64,000 nt of DNA from Hirundichthys speculiger (lineage: Eukaryota > Chordata > Actinopteri > Beloniformes > Exocoetidae): positions 1,876,001 through 1,940,000 of the forward strand of contig JAGFBZ010001254.1 in NCBI GenBank assembly GCA_018398805.1. Direction: 5' to 3'. The notes under the pieces are model-generated. The model did not search any database. It saw nothing but the letters and a program-made list of their open reading frames with translations, and was not told the DNA's origin. Below, piece by piece: positions 1 to 14,394 of the stretch; position 1 is the stretch's first letter, and each line of letters begins with the position of its first letter. A program made the translations under genes and the position numbers.

Positions 1-3000
1 TAAAATTACCGTCTGGAACAAGAGGGATTTTTTCCAAAGAAATTCAGAGGGGATGACATTTATGTCCAACATCTCAACCCTCTTGCAGCATGATGACAGA
101 TCCACATGCACTATTTTAATCATTGCAAGCTTAATACATAAATTGCTGTTGACTATAATGTCTCGTGAATGGAGCCCCAAACAAACCAGAATCATACAAA
201 TACAGTTTCTACTCACCGATGTAGACTTCTATATTTTGGACATGTTACAGTCATTTTCTGTGCTGGTCTGGAGGCTCTGGGGTTTCTTTTTGTGACAGTG
301 ATGGGATAAGTGCTAAAAATAGCATATAAAGTAATGTATTGTAAAATTAGTGGAGTCGCATGATGTGTCTATAGTATTTTTAACTTGCGTTTGACTTAAC
401 TTTTTGAAGTTTGAGGTAAAATGGCCATCACTGCTTTTCTGCCACCAAGTAAATAGTAACACTGTGTGTTAGTTGACACACTTACAGTCCTCTCATGGGG
501 ATTCAGGACTTGCTTTCAGTTCTGCTGGTGTCATTGATGGTAGAGGCGTATGCCAGCCTTTTTTGTAATGAAAGAAATGATTGTAATTAATTAGCTTGCA
601 GCTGAATTTAAAAAGAATGGACCCGTTTGGACTTTTTGCAATATTTGAGTTGCTTTTCCATGTAACATCATGATTTTTGGTGAATTAATTTTTTTTTTTT
701 TTTTAAATCATACAAATTCAATCAAAAGAACTGATTGTCTTGTTTGTAGTTTGGGGAGGTTTGTGGTGCAGAGCTGCGACTTTATTTACTTCATATTTCG
801 TAGCAGGTTGAAGGAGTTTGACATTGCGGGTGCGGAAAAAAAAGACTTCTTGGGTGGAGTTTCTGATAAAGGTGGTTTCCTGTGCTTGCTTCTTCTCATG
901 TATTTGTGTCTATGTGTGTATCTGCGTGTGTTTGAAAGCAGCATGAAGGAGATCAGCTCCACTTAAACAGAGACCGGAGAGAATTGTCAACTCAGCAGAG
1001 TATACAGTATCAACTCAGTTTTTCCAGTGCGTGTGCTCCTGTGTGTACGTGTCTGCGTGTCCATAAATAGGAGTACGTGTGCGTGTTGGTGAACATGTCA
1101 GAAAGCGCACGCTCCACTCCACTTGTAATCGCTCTGTTTACGACTGTGCAACGACTTGGTTGCCTGGCCGATGACCCTCAAAACATACTGCCTCCCTCCA
1201 TCTCCTCCTGCTCACCAGGCCTTATCTCTGCTGGCCGCTGCCGCCCACTCATGCTCATCCACTAACAGAAGGGAGGAGAGAGGGACCGCGTACGCACAAA
1301 ATGAAACTGCAACAGATTTTACACATTTCTGCTTGAATTCTACTGTGATTTCCGGAGTAAGATTGTCATAGTACTCCTTCCTGTTTCATTCTTCATTTTT
1401 TTTTTTTTTTTTTTGCATAGTATCTTATACTCAGAGCATGGTTGCTGAAAATCTAGACTTCAATCATGTTTGCTTCTTAACGTGGTATTCTTATATGGTA
1501 AAAGAGTCAAAAACAAAAGGAGCATTTAAGTATTGCAGCTGGGAGCGAATCAATGACAGGTTCAAAATCAGAGAAAGCTGACTGGGCTCAGTACGAAACA
1601 AATGTAAGGAACCCGTCTTGATAACCTTCAGGGTGGTGCCAGTAGAGATCAGTATCAAGTTTGATTAAAACTAACCATTAATCAACACTTTATAAGATAG
1701 TTTCACTTTTTCTTTCATTACATCTCAGTCTGAGAGCTTTTTAGGTGCTTTCTTTCAGCTCCAGTTTATGTGTATGTTTAATTTACTGCGCTCGTCATCT
1801 GTTTGCCTCCACTTAACATTGTGTCTGCTTTTCTAAACTCCTCTTGGTGTGTGTTTTCCCTGAGACGAAGTCATGGGGGTCATGGTGGAAAGAGACCTAC
1901 AAAAGACATACAAAGCTGAACCCGATGGACTGGACTCACATGTGCAGGGAAGGAAATGAAAGGAGGTGAAGATGAGTTAATGAGCTGATGACAATGTGTT
2001 ACATCAGTGTTAGTGCAATAAAAGCGTTCCGAGCTTTTCTGCTTAGAGCAGCAAAAAACTGTTGTTTTCATGTTAGATTATTAGTTTCATTTAGTCTCCC
2101 ATCCACACCATACTGGCAAAAACCAGTCAAAGTAACTGGACTCCCATTCCTGTCGTCTCTTGTGCCAACTCACATAAGGTATGTGTCATTTGCTGTGTTA
2201 TGGCCGGTGTCCAAAACATGCAACAAATGGCTTGCATTACACGGATCCTATTCATTTTCTGTGGAAAGCGAGTAGGGAAGTTCATTGTCTACGCAAAGCA
2301 TCTCAGGAAGCCTGGGCGTCCAAGCAGAGCATCAAAAAATTGAGCTTTGCCAAACTTTATGCAAATTAAAAGCATCCAGTGTGAGGCCTTCATCCAATCA
2401 AAGTAGACTTCTTTTTGTTTTTGTTTTTTTTTTTAACATAATTATATTCAATAGGAAGTTTCTGCTTCTGTCCACTGCTTAGTGGAAGTATTGGAAAAAA
2501 TTTATTTAAGTTTCCTAGTTATTTATCATCCCTGACTGTCTTCCTTTTTTGGACAGCAAGTACAAGAATAAGTTTCTGTGACGGGTGGGGGAGGTTGAGA
2601 GCAGAGCTGTATTCATTTGATAGGATTATTTAGTTCAAATTGTTTATATTTTTGCATTACAACAAAGAAGCAAGGCTTAAAGACCATCTGAGGATGCCCT
2701 GAAGTGTCCGGAGCCTGGATGTAAGCGATAGATATGTTGGGCTCTGTTGGTGATGACCCACAGATGCTTCCCACAGATGCACCACCTCCCACCTGATTGG
2801 GATCCAGGGAGTTTGGAAACCACAATGAACACCTCAGAGTCTTTGTCATGCTTCTTTTGGGGATTGTAAAAATTTGGGACACAAAACTAAAAGGTAATTG
2901 TGAGGAGCATATGCTGCGTAGTCTTGTTGAGTAGTTGATGTTACACAGTTGTCTGATGAGTCACAAGAAAAGAGTGAGCTCAGTTTAACTTTGGGCTGGG

Positions 3001-5517
3001 AAGCCATAAGCACAACCCCAGACAAAAGAAAATCATCAGTACTAATCTAATTTAGCGACTATTTATCCAAGATGACTGTAAACATTTACCCCCCAAATCA
3101 TGAGCAGCGCCACTTGTCATCCCCTCTGTGTCCATCCCCTTCTCCCCTCTCTCGTTCCCTCTGCTGGCTCTGTGACTGCAGGGGGAGATGGTGAGAACAG
3201 TGGGCTGCAGCCTTTCCCAGCCACGGCCCAGAAGATTGGAGCAAGGAGCCCACCTCTCGCCCCAGCTCCCCCCCCCAACCCCCAGTGATGTGGGAAAAGC
3301 CTGGGAGGGTGTCCCACTGAGCGCGCTGAGACAGTCGTCCCAGGCTCCAAACCTTTCGCTGCAGCTTCACTCAGGCCAGCCCGAGCTTGTTAAAGACAGC
3401 TCACCGTCCTGAGCGCCGGCTTTTCCACGTTGTTTCACCTCTCCTCAGACCAAACAGAAAGTACCGCACAGGTTGCGGTGGGAATGAGAGGGGTTGAGCT
3501 GCGCCAGTGAGACATGACTTCTTGTTACCACTTAAGGAGATGTGTGTAAACATCTGTTTGGCTTGCGTGTGCGTGAGAGAGAGAGAGAGCTATCATGAGA
3601 GAGCTATTAATTGCCACAGCTTTGACAGTTTTGTTCCAAATTCAAAATCTGCCCTTTCGTGTAACTCATCACCGCTGTTCTTTTTTGCACAAGGCATATA
3701 ATCCTCACAACTTTAACAACTGCTTCATGTGTTGTGGCCGTCGTCCAGCTGCACAGTTACGTACTGAGAATTACACAATGTCCATAGGGAGCAGGAGCGA
3801 CTGGTGGCTTGGTGAGTAATCTCAGACTAGTTCCCTCGTATAACTGATAAAGACCAGGAGGGTCTGCGCAGCGTCAAATCCCACAACGAGCCAAACACAT
3901 GCACACGCTCGCACATGCGGAGATAAAACAACTTTACGGCACTGAAAAGGATAAGAAATCCAAAATAGGAGGAAAAAAAATCGAGATGAGTAAAGCTCAT
4001 CTTGGTTCAGGAGGCATTATCAAGAAGAATTTACAGCTCTACTTCGCAGCTTACACCTCCTCTGTCACAATGTGTTTATGTGAGAAGAGGAGATCAAGCA
4101 GAAAAAGCATAGATCACCACTTCAGTATGTTCACATGCAAGCGCCTCTATAAACCAAGCTTTTCTGCTCTTCCAGCCGGCCCATTGCACTGATTCAGCTT
4201 CCATATGTGAAGGAGCAAATCTTTGTATGGGAAACTCTGTGACCTGGGGAGCGCCGGTCTCCTGCAGCGTGTGAACGGCCACCATCCTCCCCTGTTTCCC
4301 CACGCTCCTCTTCCACACCCTCTACTGCTCCACACTAAACATGACATTATATTTTTCTCTGGCGATCTCTGCGTTTCATTGTCTGAGCGAAGGAGTGACC
4401 AGCTGGCACGGGAACCATGTCGTGTCTGCTTTACATTAGCCCCGTGTCATGAGGAGAGCCTTCTTACAGCGACAGAGAGGAGGATGGCTGGGAAAATGGC
4501 CAAGGGGGAACTTGTCCTCAATTCGTTTTCGCAATCAGTTTCCTCCGATTTTCATTTTGCTATCCTGTTAAATAGGTGCACAGTCAAGGAGGAGGCAGTG
4601 CAAACGAGGGTTGACACAGTGTATGTATGTGTTGGGGCACAGGGCAACAGGGACTGGTTTGAGGTTCCCTGTTCCCTGAGCAAAGCCTTTTCCTTTCACA
4701 TTAACACATGACTTTAGTCTCTCTCATCACAGTGAGAGGAAAATGGGATTTGGGAACCCCAACTGTTTTTACAATGGAAAAATATCACTGCTGCAGACTC
4801 ATAGTAAACACATGATTACAGAGCAACCATGGTGTTTCTGGCCATTCTGTGTAAATACAGGTGAGATGCCACTGACTGTGGGCTCACGGGGTATTTGCTG
4901 CTCATTTCAAACACAATGATGACGGTTGTTTTGTGGTTGTGAGTTTCACTTCAAACCCTCAAGCTCAGTCAAGAACAAACAGTTTTATTTTATTATTTCA
5001 CAGTAACAGAATAATATTCCCTGTGAATACTTGAAAAGGAGAGAAAACTTTCTCTTTTTTTTTTTCCCAAAAAGAACTACCACACACATTGATTTCCCAG
5101 AGTTTGAACTCTTAAAACTGTCAGCAGAATCCTCAGTGTGGTAGACTTACCCTAAATTTGTCATCTAATTATTATAATTGCTCCAAATTGTCCAATGCAA
5201 TATGATCAGATGGTCTGCTTTGATGTTATCAGCTTGGGAAAGTTCCTTTTCATGGCTCAACATGGTTAAATGTTCCTATTATTGTAATTGTCTCTCTATT
5301 TCCATTGATGGCCATAAAAGTTTAACCAATAAACACGAAGAACAAAACATGAACAGCAATATCTCTGTGTTACTGATTGATACAGTAGTGCTTGGAGCTA
5401 GGGGTCCAGAAACCAAAATGTTACATACCTCAGGTTTTCACTGGACGTGGAACCATGTTCTGATCAATCACTCACTTATAGTCAGTCTGATACAGGTTAT
5501 CTGAGGAGTAGAGCGTT
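1..5517. other. gene-free DNA downstream of ets1
   Basis: I see no supported gene here. Open frames are short, carry no recognisable domain and lie in AT-rich sequence. There are a few poly-T runs (about 690-704 and 1397-1414) and a small GAGA tract near 3580-3590. The stretch at 3100-3420 is GC-richer and polypyrimidine-rich but has no splice-flanked conserved peptide. Confidence 0.6.
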
Positions 5518-5660
5518 ATCCATCCATCCATCCATCCATCCATCCATCCATCCATCCATCGTCTATAACCACATCTCTCTGTTCAAGGCCCATGAGGGTC
5601 TGCGGGGGCCTATCCCATCTCTCTCCATGCAAAAGGCAGAGGCTACAGCCTGGACAAGTC
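5518..5660 (-). repeat. non-LTR (LINE/SINE) 3' tail with (ATCC)n
   Basis: A (CATC)n run occupies 5518-5560. On the minus strand it is preceded by a tail containing GGGATAGGCCCC, CAGACCC and TGGTTATAGACGATGG. This matches the 3' end common to fish non-LTR elements (GGGATAGGCTCCAGC, then a (GGAT)n array). Other copies are at 13955-14101 and 47385-47556. The family name is not certain from memory. Confidence 0.65.
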
Positions 5661-5871
5661 CCAGCGTGGAGTTTATCGTCAGTCTAATTGTACAAGTATG
5701 TTGGGCCGAGTCATGTATCTCTGAACTCGATCGCTTCTGCCACCAAAACTGGACTTCAATTTGTTGCAGTGTCCTCTGTGGCACTGCACCAACCTCTGGC
5801 CACATCTGGCTCCTTTAATGGATGTGTGTCCTTCGGCTCACAACTCAGACTTGTGTCCGATGAGTCCTAAC

Positions 5872-6302
5872 TAGGGCTGTAGCGATACACTAATCTCGCG
5901 ATACAATATGATACACGATATCCACCTCACGATACGAATATGTAACGATATTCATCTTACAATACAGTTACATAATTTTCCGAAAGATTTTAAAGGGACA
6001 AAGTGATTTTGGTGACATCTTGTGAGTGTTCCAATGACTATTGAACTGAAAGCATCAATTACACATTATATGGCTGACAGGCACCTTACAAATGCTGGAC
6101 AAAAGGAATAAAAGATTTGTTGAGAAAAATTGTTTCATTTATTTAAACAGTGGAAATTGTTGCTTGGAAACTTTTAAAAGGTGGGACACTGGGGTTTTGA
6201 AAGAAGCTTAGAATATCGATACCCGCGGCTGAAAAATCGATACTCTCTGGGGAAATAAAATATCGATATATATCGCAGAATCGATAAAATCGCTCAGCTC
6301 TA
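5872..6302. mobile_element. hAT-type non-autonomous element (MITE)
   Basis: Terminal inverted repeats are TAGGGCTGTAGCGAT at the left and the complement of ATCGCTCAGCTCTA at the right. They are flanked by a perfect 8-bp direct repeat GTCCTAAC (5864-5871 and 6303-6310), the target duplication size of hAT elements. The interior is rich in CGATA/TATCG near both ends and has no transposase. Length is 431 bases. Confidence 0.88.
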
Positions 6303-6310
6303 GTCCTAAC

Positions 6311-9300
6311 CCTAACCCTTGACTTTGTATAAAACAAAAGTAGAAAGCCTGCCAGTGAAACAAAAGCATTAATAACCTCATGTGGTATTTCTTTGAAATT
6401 TCACATTTTATGTAATTCCAAGGAACGGTGGTCAACGTTTGTCGTTTCTAAATGTGATAGAAAAATAAATTCCACTTTGACTTTATGTCATTATTTCAAG
6501 AAGCTTGTTTAAATGAAGGATTTGTTGGGGTTTCACTTCATTTTCCCAATCAAATGTAAAGACAAAACCCTGTTCTGTCAAAAAATATCAACAGTTAGAA
6601 AATTACATCCGTTTTATTTAAACATCTGACGCAGCGCAGGAGTGCTTGATATGTTGGTGCTACCATCAGTTTACGTTGTATATGCCACCACACTGAGAGT
6701 TTCAGTCCTTTCCCACAAAACTGCAACCTTTAAAGTGGCAAAAGTTTGCAAAGTCACACTTGGCTTGTTGTGGCCTTGACAGAGGGGAGGTGGTTTAACT
6801 CCTCAAGGGGGAAACATTCATATGCATCTTCTGCTCTGTCTAATCTGAAATACTGTAACTGTTGTTTCTCCAAACAACAGCTAAACGAATTCTCTCCTTC
6901 CCTTCATGTTTTCTGCCCTCTAAAACATCAGCATCTGCAGAGCATGCAACATGTCATGAGGCACATAATCAGCCACTACTCATGACTCACCGTAGACTGC
7001 ACAATAGCCGGTCCAAGGATTTTTTTTTTTTATGTCTTTTACTTTTATACACTTTTAACTCAAGTAGATTGGTACTTGAGTTATATGTATCATACGTATT
7101 TTCTGGTCTCGGTCATGGGTAGTTTTTGATATCTAAAACTGAAACAGGACCAGAGGGGAAAACAATTTAGACTAGTGGGCCACTTCATGTCACATGATCC
7201 ACATATTTTTTTGTGCTTCAAACAAGCTCTGAGTCTTATTTTCTTCAACCTGACCTCAAGAGCTTTCCTTTCACTCATCTCAAATTGATCCTTACTTTTT
7301 TGTATTTTGTTCTCTTTCATACATTCTATTATTTTTCAAAGCCTCTGTCTTTTTGTATTCGTTGGCACAGCCAATGTAATTACAGGTGTTTTTTTTTTTT
7401 TTTTTTTTAATGCAGCATGAGCAGACTAACAGGAAAATAAAAGCGAAGTGAAAATACAGTGTATAAGAGATATATGATAGTCTATTCCATTGGGCCAATT
7501 TTTAGCAGAGATATGAAATCTCTGTGTCCATGCGTGCTATTAGACGTTACTGGCAATTCTTCTATAGAAGTATTGATCTTGGAGGCACTTGAGATTTTTT
7601 TGTTTGATACTGTAAAGTTTTCTTACTGACTGCAAAGCCGGAACAATGCTGTCACATGTGTCTGGTGAAAAATCATAGTTACAGTCTACATTCAGTCACA
7701 AGGAGAAATATCCTCATGGCGATTAGTTGCAGAATATGTTTCTAGAGAATGCTTGAAGTCTGCAACAGCTTTATGAAATGTTGACTTTGAAAAATGTAAA
7801 TGCTCGGACAACAGTCTTGGCATCGCAGATTCACGTGAAGGTATCGTACTGCATAATCATTGTCCAAATCAAAAACAGAAACGTATTAAGATAACAGAAA
7901 GATAAACAGTGAGAACTTACTCCTGGGAATTGCATCCTAAATTTATTGGTGAAGCCCAGGAGTGCTTTTGATGACCAGACAGCTCTACTTCGCTATAAAT
8001 TAGGATGTACCCAGCAGCAGCAGGAGCGCGGAGTCTGTGGTGTTCAGTGGCAAAGGTCAATGGGAGGAAGCTTAGTCAGGCAGCTACTCGTAAAAAGCTT
8101 CATCTACCCACGAGGCCACCATTCTTATATTAACATCAGTTGTACAAACATCACTTTTGACACTGTTGATGAGTATTTCTAATGCTTATAGATCTTTAAA
8201 AGTATCCGTAATTCTCTTCACTGTTTAACCGTACATAATCGGACTGTAGGTAGCTCTTCTGTTATTTCAGTGATGGAAAATGTTTAGATTTTCTGAGGGC
8301 TGGCCTCCACAGTTCAGCCCAGCTGTTACACAGAACTGTTAGTAATAACTCCTAAATTTCCCTTGACCAGCCCCATAACCTCCAAGTTATTTCTCCCATG
8401 ATTGTTTAGCCGTGGGGGCCAAAGCCTATTAAGCAGTTTGCTGGCAGAAACAACACAGGCAGCATTACTAATAGCAAGCTATTGCTAAGAACTGGGGCAA
8501 CTGTTGCTTACATTGTGTGTTTCTCTTTGGCTGCAGTGAATCACCGTGCTTATTTCCGAGTATCTGTGGAAAGTACCTGCTATAATAAGCAAGGTTTTCT
8601 GCAACTGTTTTCTTACTTGTTGTAGCTGAAAGTATGCAATAGGACCAACAGCCATGACCACACAAGATGACAAAACCGTGAATGAATGAAGCAAAGTCAG
8701 GAGAAGTAAGAGCTGAAATCTTGTGGTCAAGGGTGTTGAACTTTGAGGCTCTCTTCTTATTTATAAATGCTGGGATGGAGTGATGAAGGTGGCAGTTTCA
8801 GATGCATTCAATGTTTGTTGAGGTTTTACCTGTCCATTATTTCTGTTTTTTTACTTCAGTCTCATCTCATTCATGAACCACATACATGTAATGGTGTTGC
8901 TTGTTCGCAGCCAAACGTCAACCTCAAAACCTTGTGCGGTAGGTCTCTGTCATGCTACGGTGAAATAAGTGAACGCAGCGTACAAGTTAGATGTCTCGTA
9001 TGTTCACATGTGTGTAGTTGCCATACAGCAGAGAGAAGGAGAAGCAGTCTTTTCACTCGTGTTGATTAAAAGCAGATGTTGGTCAAAGTCAAGTCAGAGA
9101 AGAAAATGTTTCGGAAAATTCTCAGGGCTCAGCCCTCCCTTTCTGGGCCCTGGCCCGGGCGGCCAATCACTGCACGGCACCCACTGCTCTTAAGGGTGAA
9201 AGAAATACTTCTATTGGATGGAGACGCAAACGTGGGCGTCGGGAGCAGATGTCCTGGGAAAGTTGCTGGATCCCACTTGACTCACAGTAAAAGAAAAGCG

Positions 9301-12300
9301 AAAACATTTACTTGTTCAACTGGACAGTGACCAAAGCCTGTTTTAATCCATCTGAACTCCCTCTCCTTTAAACTGGAGCACTTTGTCACAATGACAATGT
9401 TTCTGAATGTCACAGTTCTGCATGTAGCCGTGTACATTTCCAGTGAGTAGGTGTTTGAATGCTGCCTTACAAAAAGGAGCTCAAGAATAATAAAAATTGG
9501 CATAAAAGGCTGTTCTGTTTCCTGCCATCTCCTGTATTTTAGTTTGGAGACGATCTTTGAAATGAATGCCGCTGAGTGTCCCCACACCTTTGCCATCTCT
9601 CACCACTCATCTCCCCATTCCTTCACACCACGAAACCCTCCACGGTTCCTCTGCTCCTTTTCACCTCCTAACCTTCACCCTCCCACATTCAGCCTTCTAT
9701 TCCAGCTTTCATCTCTCTCTGAGCACCCCCCCACATTATCAGCACACTCACTGGCCTCACCTGCACACAAAGCCTCCATCTCTGTCTCTTATTGTGCCAG
9801 TCCATTTCCTATTCAGGAGAACAGTACAACACAAATCAATCATCTTTTCCTAATGGAAAGTCCACATTAACATGAGAGGACACTCCATTTCCGTCCCAGA
9901 ATGCCAGGTCGACTGCTACTTCAGCCTCAGCCAGTGTCGATCCAAGGACCGGCAGGCACTCTCATTTCAGGAGGGATAGCAAGGTGATACCGTCAGGTCC
10001 AGAGGTGGCTCAGGGAGTCAATGGTGTATTAACTGAGGATGTGACAACAGCAATAAAAATGCAAATTACCAGCCAAGGCAGGGGATGGCCTGGATCTGCC
10101 CTTCATAAGCCTGGATAATACAGTCACCACACCTGCCAAGACATGTGGTTCAACACATCTCAGACACAACAATACCATGAACCAGAGGAGGGGAGGGCCG
10201 ATGTGGAGGTATAGAGTGTCTGTCCAACCTTGAGGCCATTGAAGCTGTGGGCAAAAAGATGTTTTTGTATTAATGGAAGTCATTATTAATTTGTCAAATG
10301 AATCTTCATTGTGTTCTTATTAAATTGGCTTTCAAAGTAAAAAAGCAAGCTATTTAAATGCAGTGGATTATGTGCTATCTATTAGTTTGAGATTCTCAAA
10401 GAACTCCAATTATATCACTACAAAAAGACTGTAGAAAAAGACCATAGTGACAATAGATGAAGATTTCAGATAACAAGCTGTTCACACCAGTAGCAACTCT
10501 AGAAACATAGGAAACCTCCCCGTGTCTAACTGCTGTGCTGAGGACTATGTTTGGTGCATGAAATCATATCATTAAAATAGCATGACTTGCACTGAAAACA
10601 ACTGCACCATTTGCTCTTTCCCTTTAAAATGAACACTATAAGTGTTTCTAAATTTACTCCTTTACCAATATGATTCCTAAACGGAAAGAGATTTCTGCAC
10701 AAATGCAAGGAATAGTTTTCTTCACTTTTTTTCTCTCCATTCTGTGCACAAAATGCACCAAAATCTGATGTGATATGAAATTATATAGAAAAGAAAGTGC
10801 ATCCTCAGATTTAAGCACTTATGTAGAGAAAAAAACAAAACAAAATTCATCTGACCTTTATCAGGCCTTACAATCATGTCAATACAGCTTTACTTAATCT
10901 CTTCATCACAACACCTGTTTTTTCTGCCTCGTGTTTAAAATGACTTACCGAAAAACAAATGGAGTATATATTCACAACTACAAAAGGTTGTATGTATAAT
11001 CTTGGTCTTAAAATGCAGCCAAGACATTTGAGATTACTACAGAAGTATTAGAGTCAAGTTATGTTTTACTGTGTCGGAGGAAATTCACTTGGCACAGAGT
11101 CTAAAACGTCTTTTTTTTAACCTCTGCCTAAAAATTATATAAAATTTATTATTTCGACTGAAAACCACCTTTGAATCATAGGTTAGTAGCCCAGTTCATC
11201 TATAGATTAGAAAAGTTATTTCTGAGGAATAACTTTTCAAAGGTAGATGCGAAAAATGTTAACCTGAGTAGTTTTACAAATATCCGGGTGGTCAAAACCA
11301 AAATGTACCATTTGGGCACATTTTGATACATTTTGGTACTATATATGTGCCATTTGACCTTTCTTTGGGTACCGGGTTTCACTATGGTTATTCATTCTAT
11401 TGACATGCAACTGTTTTTGACTCATTTTGAAAACGCAATGACCTCTATACGTTTCCCTCATTATATGGTCTATAAGACCATATAATGGAAATGAGTTCAG
11501 CTTAACTCCTCGGCTGCTAGCTCGCTGAGTTTTCATCACACAATGATGATGAATGTTTGTAATCAGCAGAGTCTCTGCTTTCACGTGATCATGTTTGTGT
11601 GGTTTGCTTGAAATGCTGATCTTAGCAGAAGCACTAAAGTGAACATGGGCTGTCTTTGTGTTTTTGTTACACGTCCATGCTTTGGATATAAATTGGCAGT
11701 GCTTGGTAGAGACTTCTAGTTGAGTTTCTCCCCGTCACGTTTGTGTGCCACTCGTTAGGATTGGTTCTTCCTGGGCATAGATTGTCTGTATTGTATGCAT
11801 CTCATGCAGCCTCCCTATACAGGAGCTCCCGTGATGAAGGGGATGAACAACAAATCATGACATTTTAAATTGAGTCATTGTATATTTTACTGAAACTAAG
11901 CCAAAATGGCTTGTGTAGAAGCATCTGTAGTAGCGATAACTTGAAATAACAGTATTATCTGTGAAGTCATTCGTTTCTCACATCGCTGTGGAGGCCCACT
12001 CCACAATACGCTCCGGTTGTTTGAGGTTTGTGAATTTGAGGTGAAGTCTCTGCCACCGAACCTGTGAGGCTGGACTCTGACTCGGTCATTGCAGCTTCTC
12101 AAGGTCTTTTCTTTTTCTGCCATTCTCTGTAGATTTGTGACTGGGACCATTGTAACAAATGGTCTAAATTTGAGCCAAGTTTTAAGTGTAAGCCAGATGG
12201 ACCTCACATTTGACTGGATAATACTTTGGTATGAAGAGGAGCATTACCTTAAAAAATTCCAAGGAACCCCAGGTTCCAAGGTGGCAAAGAAAACCTCAAA

Positions 12301-13473
12301 TCCCCATCCCTCCACCAACATGCTAAACAATTGGTATGAGGCAATTTTGCTTGATATTCTGAATTTGGTCAATACTGAACTTGTTATCATTTTACATTCC
12401 ACAGTCTAACCACAGGGGGGAGGGGGGACTTGCTCTGACACACATGCCTGCTAATACCAGCAGCAGTTTTTTTTTTTTTTTTTAGTTTTTCTCATCTTTA
12501 GAATGATGGAAAGACCACCAAACTGCAAAAGCTTTTGCTTTTTGTGAGGTAGTCACACTTTCTGTTGAGCAATGAATCATATCCATTCGATAAACAGTAC
12601 CTGGCTAATCTTAACCCTCTTAACTGGAAGCAAAGACGGTGCACTTAGCTCCTCGCACACTGATTCGGCATTTTGGCCTGGTTCTGGTTGAATGGATGAT
12701 AAAAAGTTTCTTTCTTTTCCACATTCCTGCTTTCAGGCAGCTGAATTAACTTACTTCACATTTATTGATTTAAGGAAGCATTTGCATTCCTTAGTGCCTG
12801 TTAGTGCTCAAATCTAATATTTTCCTTTGGAGCCAATCTTAGAAAGCTACTTTGTACTGGAAAGACAGATGTGGCGTATTATTCTGTCAACATGTTTAGA
12901 TTTCATGTTTAAGTGTGAATCTAGATTTACAGTTAGAAAAGTCACACAGTTTACTGGATGAGTTTTCTACTGAAAATGAAGGAGTCTGTTCATAAGTACG
13001 AGCATCTAATGAACAGAGGGTATTAACTTGTGTTCAGACTTTCGGTAAGGGCAATGGATCAAATTAGTAGGCAGGAGAGGTTTTTTGGTCTCAAAAATTC
13101 ATGAGAGGGGCCATATTTGAGAATACATGGTAGATCTAACTCTTGTAAATCCCTTGACACCATTGGAGTCCATACCAGCCCCAGCAACTGTCTTAAGTTG
13201 AGCCATAAAGGCCCTCAGGGACACATTGGTCATATTTCACAACTTCTCTGCGTAATGGAACCAGTGACATGGTCCCTTGTGCGTCATAGGGATTCTCTTT
13301 TGTTGAAGAAGGCTGTTAATTCAGGGTAGAGAGAATAGATCTAGCTATGTACTATCCATAGCAGAAGTTCTATAAGGCTTTAAATCTAAAAGTCAGCTGC
13401 TACAGCCCAAGTTGAAAGCTGGCAGAGCTTTTGCAGTAATGATATATACTGTTTTACTCTGTGCTATATCATA
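6311..13473. other. gene-free intergenic DNA
   Basis: No supported gene. Contains poly-T at 7388-7408, a C/T-rich stretch at about 9590-9800, a short hairpin at 11459-11487 and a G-rich run at 12414-12427. Open frames are all short and without recognisable domains. Confidence 0.55.
11459..11487. repeat. perfect 13-bp inverted repeat with 3-base loop
   Basis: CATTATATGGTCT, loop ATA, then its exact complement AGACCATATAATG. No transposon ends or coding sequence flank it that I can see. Confidence 0.8.
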
Positions 13474-13839
13474 CAGTCATGGAAAAAATTATTAGACCAC
13501 CCGTGTTTTCTTCAGTTTCTTGTTCATTTTAATGCCTGGTACAACTAAAGGTACATTTGTTTGGACAAACATAACGATAACCACAAAGATTGCTAATAAG
13601 AGTTTTATTCAAGAGCTGATGTCTTACCATTTTCCATGGTTTTCTTGATTATAACCTAAATCACTTAAGTTTTTACATCAATAGTTATGGCGTTGTACTG
13701 CCAAAAACACTGCTTTTATGCATTCAGTGTTTTCTTTTCTGTCTGTTTTAGTCACATGATGACGTTTAGTGGTACCAGGTATTAAAATGAACAAGAAAGT
13801 GAAGAAAAAATGGTGGTCTAATAATTTTTTCCATGACTG
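13474..13839 (+). mobile_element. Tc1/mariner-type MITE, copy A
   Basis: 366 bases with near-perfect terminal inverted repeats: CAGTCATGGAAAAAATTATT at the left, matched by its complement at the right, and flanked by TA on both sides (13472-13473 and 13840-13841). There is no transposase. Two more copies of the same family lie at 42363-42729 (same orientation) and 54026-54391 (opposite orientation). Confidence 0.9.
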
Positions 13840-13954
13840 TAAATGTCAAATTGTAACAGTACAACATCCTTTTGGAGTGTTGGAATAAATTCATTTAAAC
13901 TGTCACAGCTATACAAGTTCAAAAAAAAATGATTAAAAATCTCTTAAATGGACA

Positions 13955-14101
13955 GCATGACCTGTCCAGTATGTACCCCTGCCTTTCGCCCCAAGAGAGC
14001 TGGGATAGGCTCCAGCAGATCCCTGTGGCCCTACAGAGGATTAAGCTGGTATAGATAATGGATGGATGGATGGATTGATGGATGGATGGATGGATGGATG
14101 G
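13955..14101 (+). repeat. non-LTR 3' tail ending in (ATGG)n
   Basis: CCTGTCCAGTATGTACCCCT, then GCTGGGATAGGCTCCAGCAG, then a (ATGG)n array from 14058. This is the usual 3' end of a 5'-truncated fish non-LTR insertion. It lies only about 115 bases after MITE copy A. Confidence 0.72.
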
Positions 14102-14126
14102 AGAGTTTGCATCTTTAGAGATTTAA

Positions 14127-14300
14127 CCCTGAGATGCACGAGTGACTGGACCCGACACCGGTCCATCAGTGGGTCAAAAATGACCCGTGTTAAAATCAAT
14201 GTGTTTTTACGCCACATTTGATATTTTGTTTGAGAATAATCATTTGTATTATATTTTTATTGTATTTTGGGTCACATGAGAATGATTTCATGTTTGAAAC
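14127..14300. mobile_element. possible piggyBac-like terminal fragment
   Basis: TTAA (14123-14126) is followed by CCCTGAGATGCACGAGTG, and by GGGTCAAAAATGACCC about 45 bases later. piggyBac-type elements insert at TTAA with CCC-type ends, and GGGTCA/TGACCC repeats are common in fish copies. I could not find the other end, so this is a fragment at best. Confidence 0.3.
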
Positions 14301-14394
14301 TGAAATTGTTCTACAATTGTTAGATGCCATTTGTTGCAGCTTGGTGAACTTCTGAGCATCTGAAATGCTCTTAAAAACAAATAATAGAATCTTA

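Noticed and set aside
4223..4711. 162-codon open frame on the plus strand
   Set aside because: No recognisable domain, no conserved splice context, biased to chance codons; overlapping frames on the other strand are equally open.
6303..6318. Telomere-like CCTAACCCTAACCC
   Set aside because: Only about two and a half units, and partly explained by the target duplication of the hAT MITE.
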